DNA of 5,057 nt from Gammaproteobacteria bacterium (GTDB lineage: Bacteria > Pseudomonadota > Gammaproteobacteria > SZUA-229): contig WTCC01000347.1 in NCBI GenBank assembly GCA_013138755.1, forward strand, positions 1 to 5,057. Direction: 5' to 3'. Under the pieces are notes generated by a model. It searched no databases. It was not told the origin of the DNA and saw nothing but the letters and a program-made list of their open reading frames with translations. This document shows, in pieces, positions 4,795 through 5,057 of this stretch (position 1 is the first letter of the stretch; the number at the start of each line of letters is the position of its first letter). The position numbers and the translations under genes were made by a program.

Positions 4795-5057
4795 TTATTT
4801 GTTGTGACATGTCATGCAAATCTCACTACCTGCTTTTGTGATTTTTAAAAATGGCTGATTTTTATCACCGGGACCCACAAGATTATTGTGCACATCATGA
4901 CAGGAACTACATTGTACCTTGCCATTGGGTAGCAGTAGTTCAGCTATGGTGCCGGTTCGGGCGTTTTCTCCACCAGCACCGATGGTGACTTTTTTTATAG
5001 CCGGGTCGTATAAACTGGGGTTTTTTGCAGCCATGGCGGAATCAAAAGTAATAGAAA
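4795..5057 (-). CDS. Doubled-CXXCH multiheme cytochrome c, C-terminal end
   Basis: The frame is open to the window edge and encodes the last 86 residues of a longer protein; an internal ATG at 5034 is not the start, because coding sense (SITFDSA) continues upstream of it. Two heme sites are present, CSSCHDVHN and, at the extreme C-terminus, CMTCHNK. The layout is that of doubled-CXXCH domains: a SITFDSA...A segment, a gap with DPAIKK and TIAELLLPNGKVQCSSCH, then PFLKITKAGSEICMTCHNK. Proteins ending this way are secreted periplasmic or extracellular c-type cytochromes with several hemes; the total here is unknown. The segment is soluble, with no membrane helix or sorting tail visible. It ends 119 bp before the OB-fold protein and is probably transcribed in the same direction with it. 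Electron-carrier status is secure; whether it acts in the periplasm, at the surface or in a filament is not shown. Confidence 0.85.
   Translation of the reverse strand, partial: SITFDSAMAAKNPSLYDPAIKKVTIGAGGENARTGTIAELLLPNGKVQCSSCHDVHNNLVGPGDKNQPFLKITKAGSEICMTCHNK

Noticed and set aside
4795..5034. Complete small diheme cytochrome beginning at the ATG at 5034
   Set aside because: Coding sense typical of doubled-CXXCH domains continues upstream of that ATG to the window edge and there is no signal peptide after it, so the gene is a fragment of a longer one.

Overview
The window is one face of an electron-transfer locus. Every gene I can support lies on the minus strand, so transcription runs from position 5057 towards position 1. 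The gene order, CXXCH-rich proteins, an FNR-type operator and close gene packing suggest a Gram-negative proteobacterium that respires with, or takes electrons from, a periplasmic or extracellular partner. A gammaproteobacterium is my best guess, but the DNA does not fix the taxon.

Upstream part (5057-3953): the 3' end of a doubled-CXXCH multiheme cytochrome c is followed, after about 120 bp, by a secreted protein with two OB-fold-like domains of the NrfJ-related kind, starting at a GTG. A 222-bp AT-rich spacer (3731-3952) comes next. It holds a perfect FNR/Anr-type palindrome (TTGAT-N4-ATCAA) about 60 bp before the next start codon.

Main module (3730-1): an octaheme cytochrome c with a C-terminal membrane anchor; a four-helix di-heme cytochrome b; a previously unlisted 39-residue single-helix membrane protein that overlaps the cytochrome b stop codon (ATGA); a triheme cytochrome c with two N-terminal helices; and the start of a secreted NHL-repeat (beta-propeller) protein, whose first codon lies inside the end of the triheme gene. 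The last three starts overlap or lie within 23 bp of the preceding stop, so this is very probably one operon.

Working model (inference): the cytochrome b and the tiny subunit form the membrane core that exchanges electrons with the quinone pool. The two anchored multiheme cytochromes carry electrons to or from the periplasm. The upstream doubled-CXXCH cytochrome and the NHL protein belong to the periplasmic or outer-surface end. The arrangement resembles the cytochrome b/c (Cbc-like) quinone oxidoreductases of metal-reducing bacteria, and the multiheme/NHL clusters reported in iron- and cathode-oxidising proteobacteria, but I cannot assign it to a named system. Features that stand out are a C-terminal KGxxWWRKS motif shared by the two anchored cytochromes, an unusual CX3CH heme site, and a repeated HNVPKE hexapeptide in the triheme protein.
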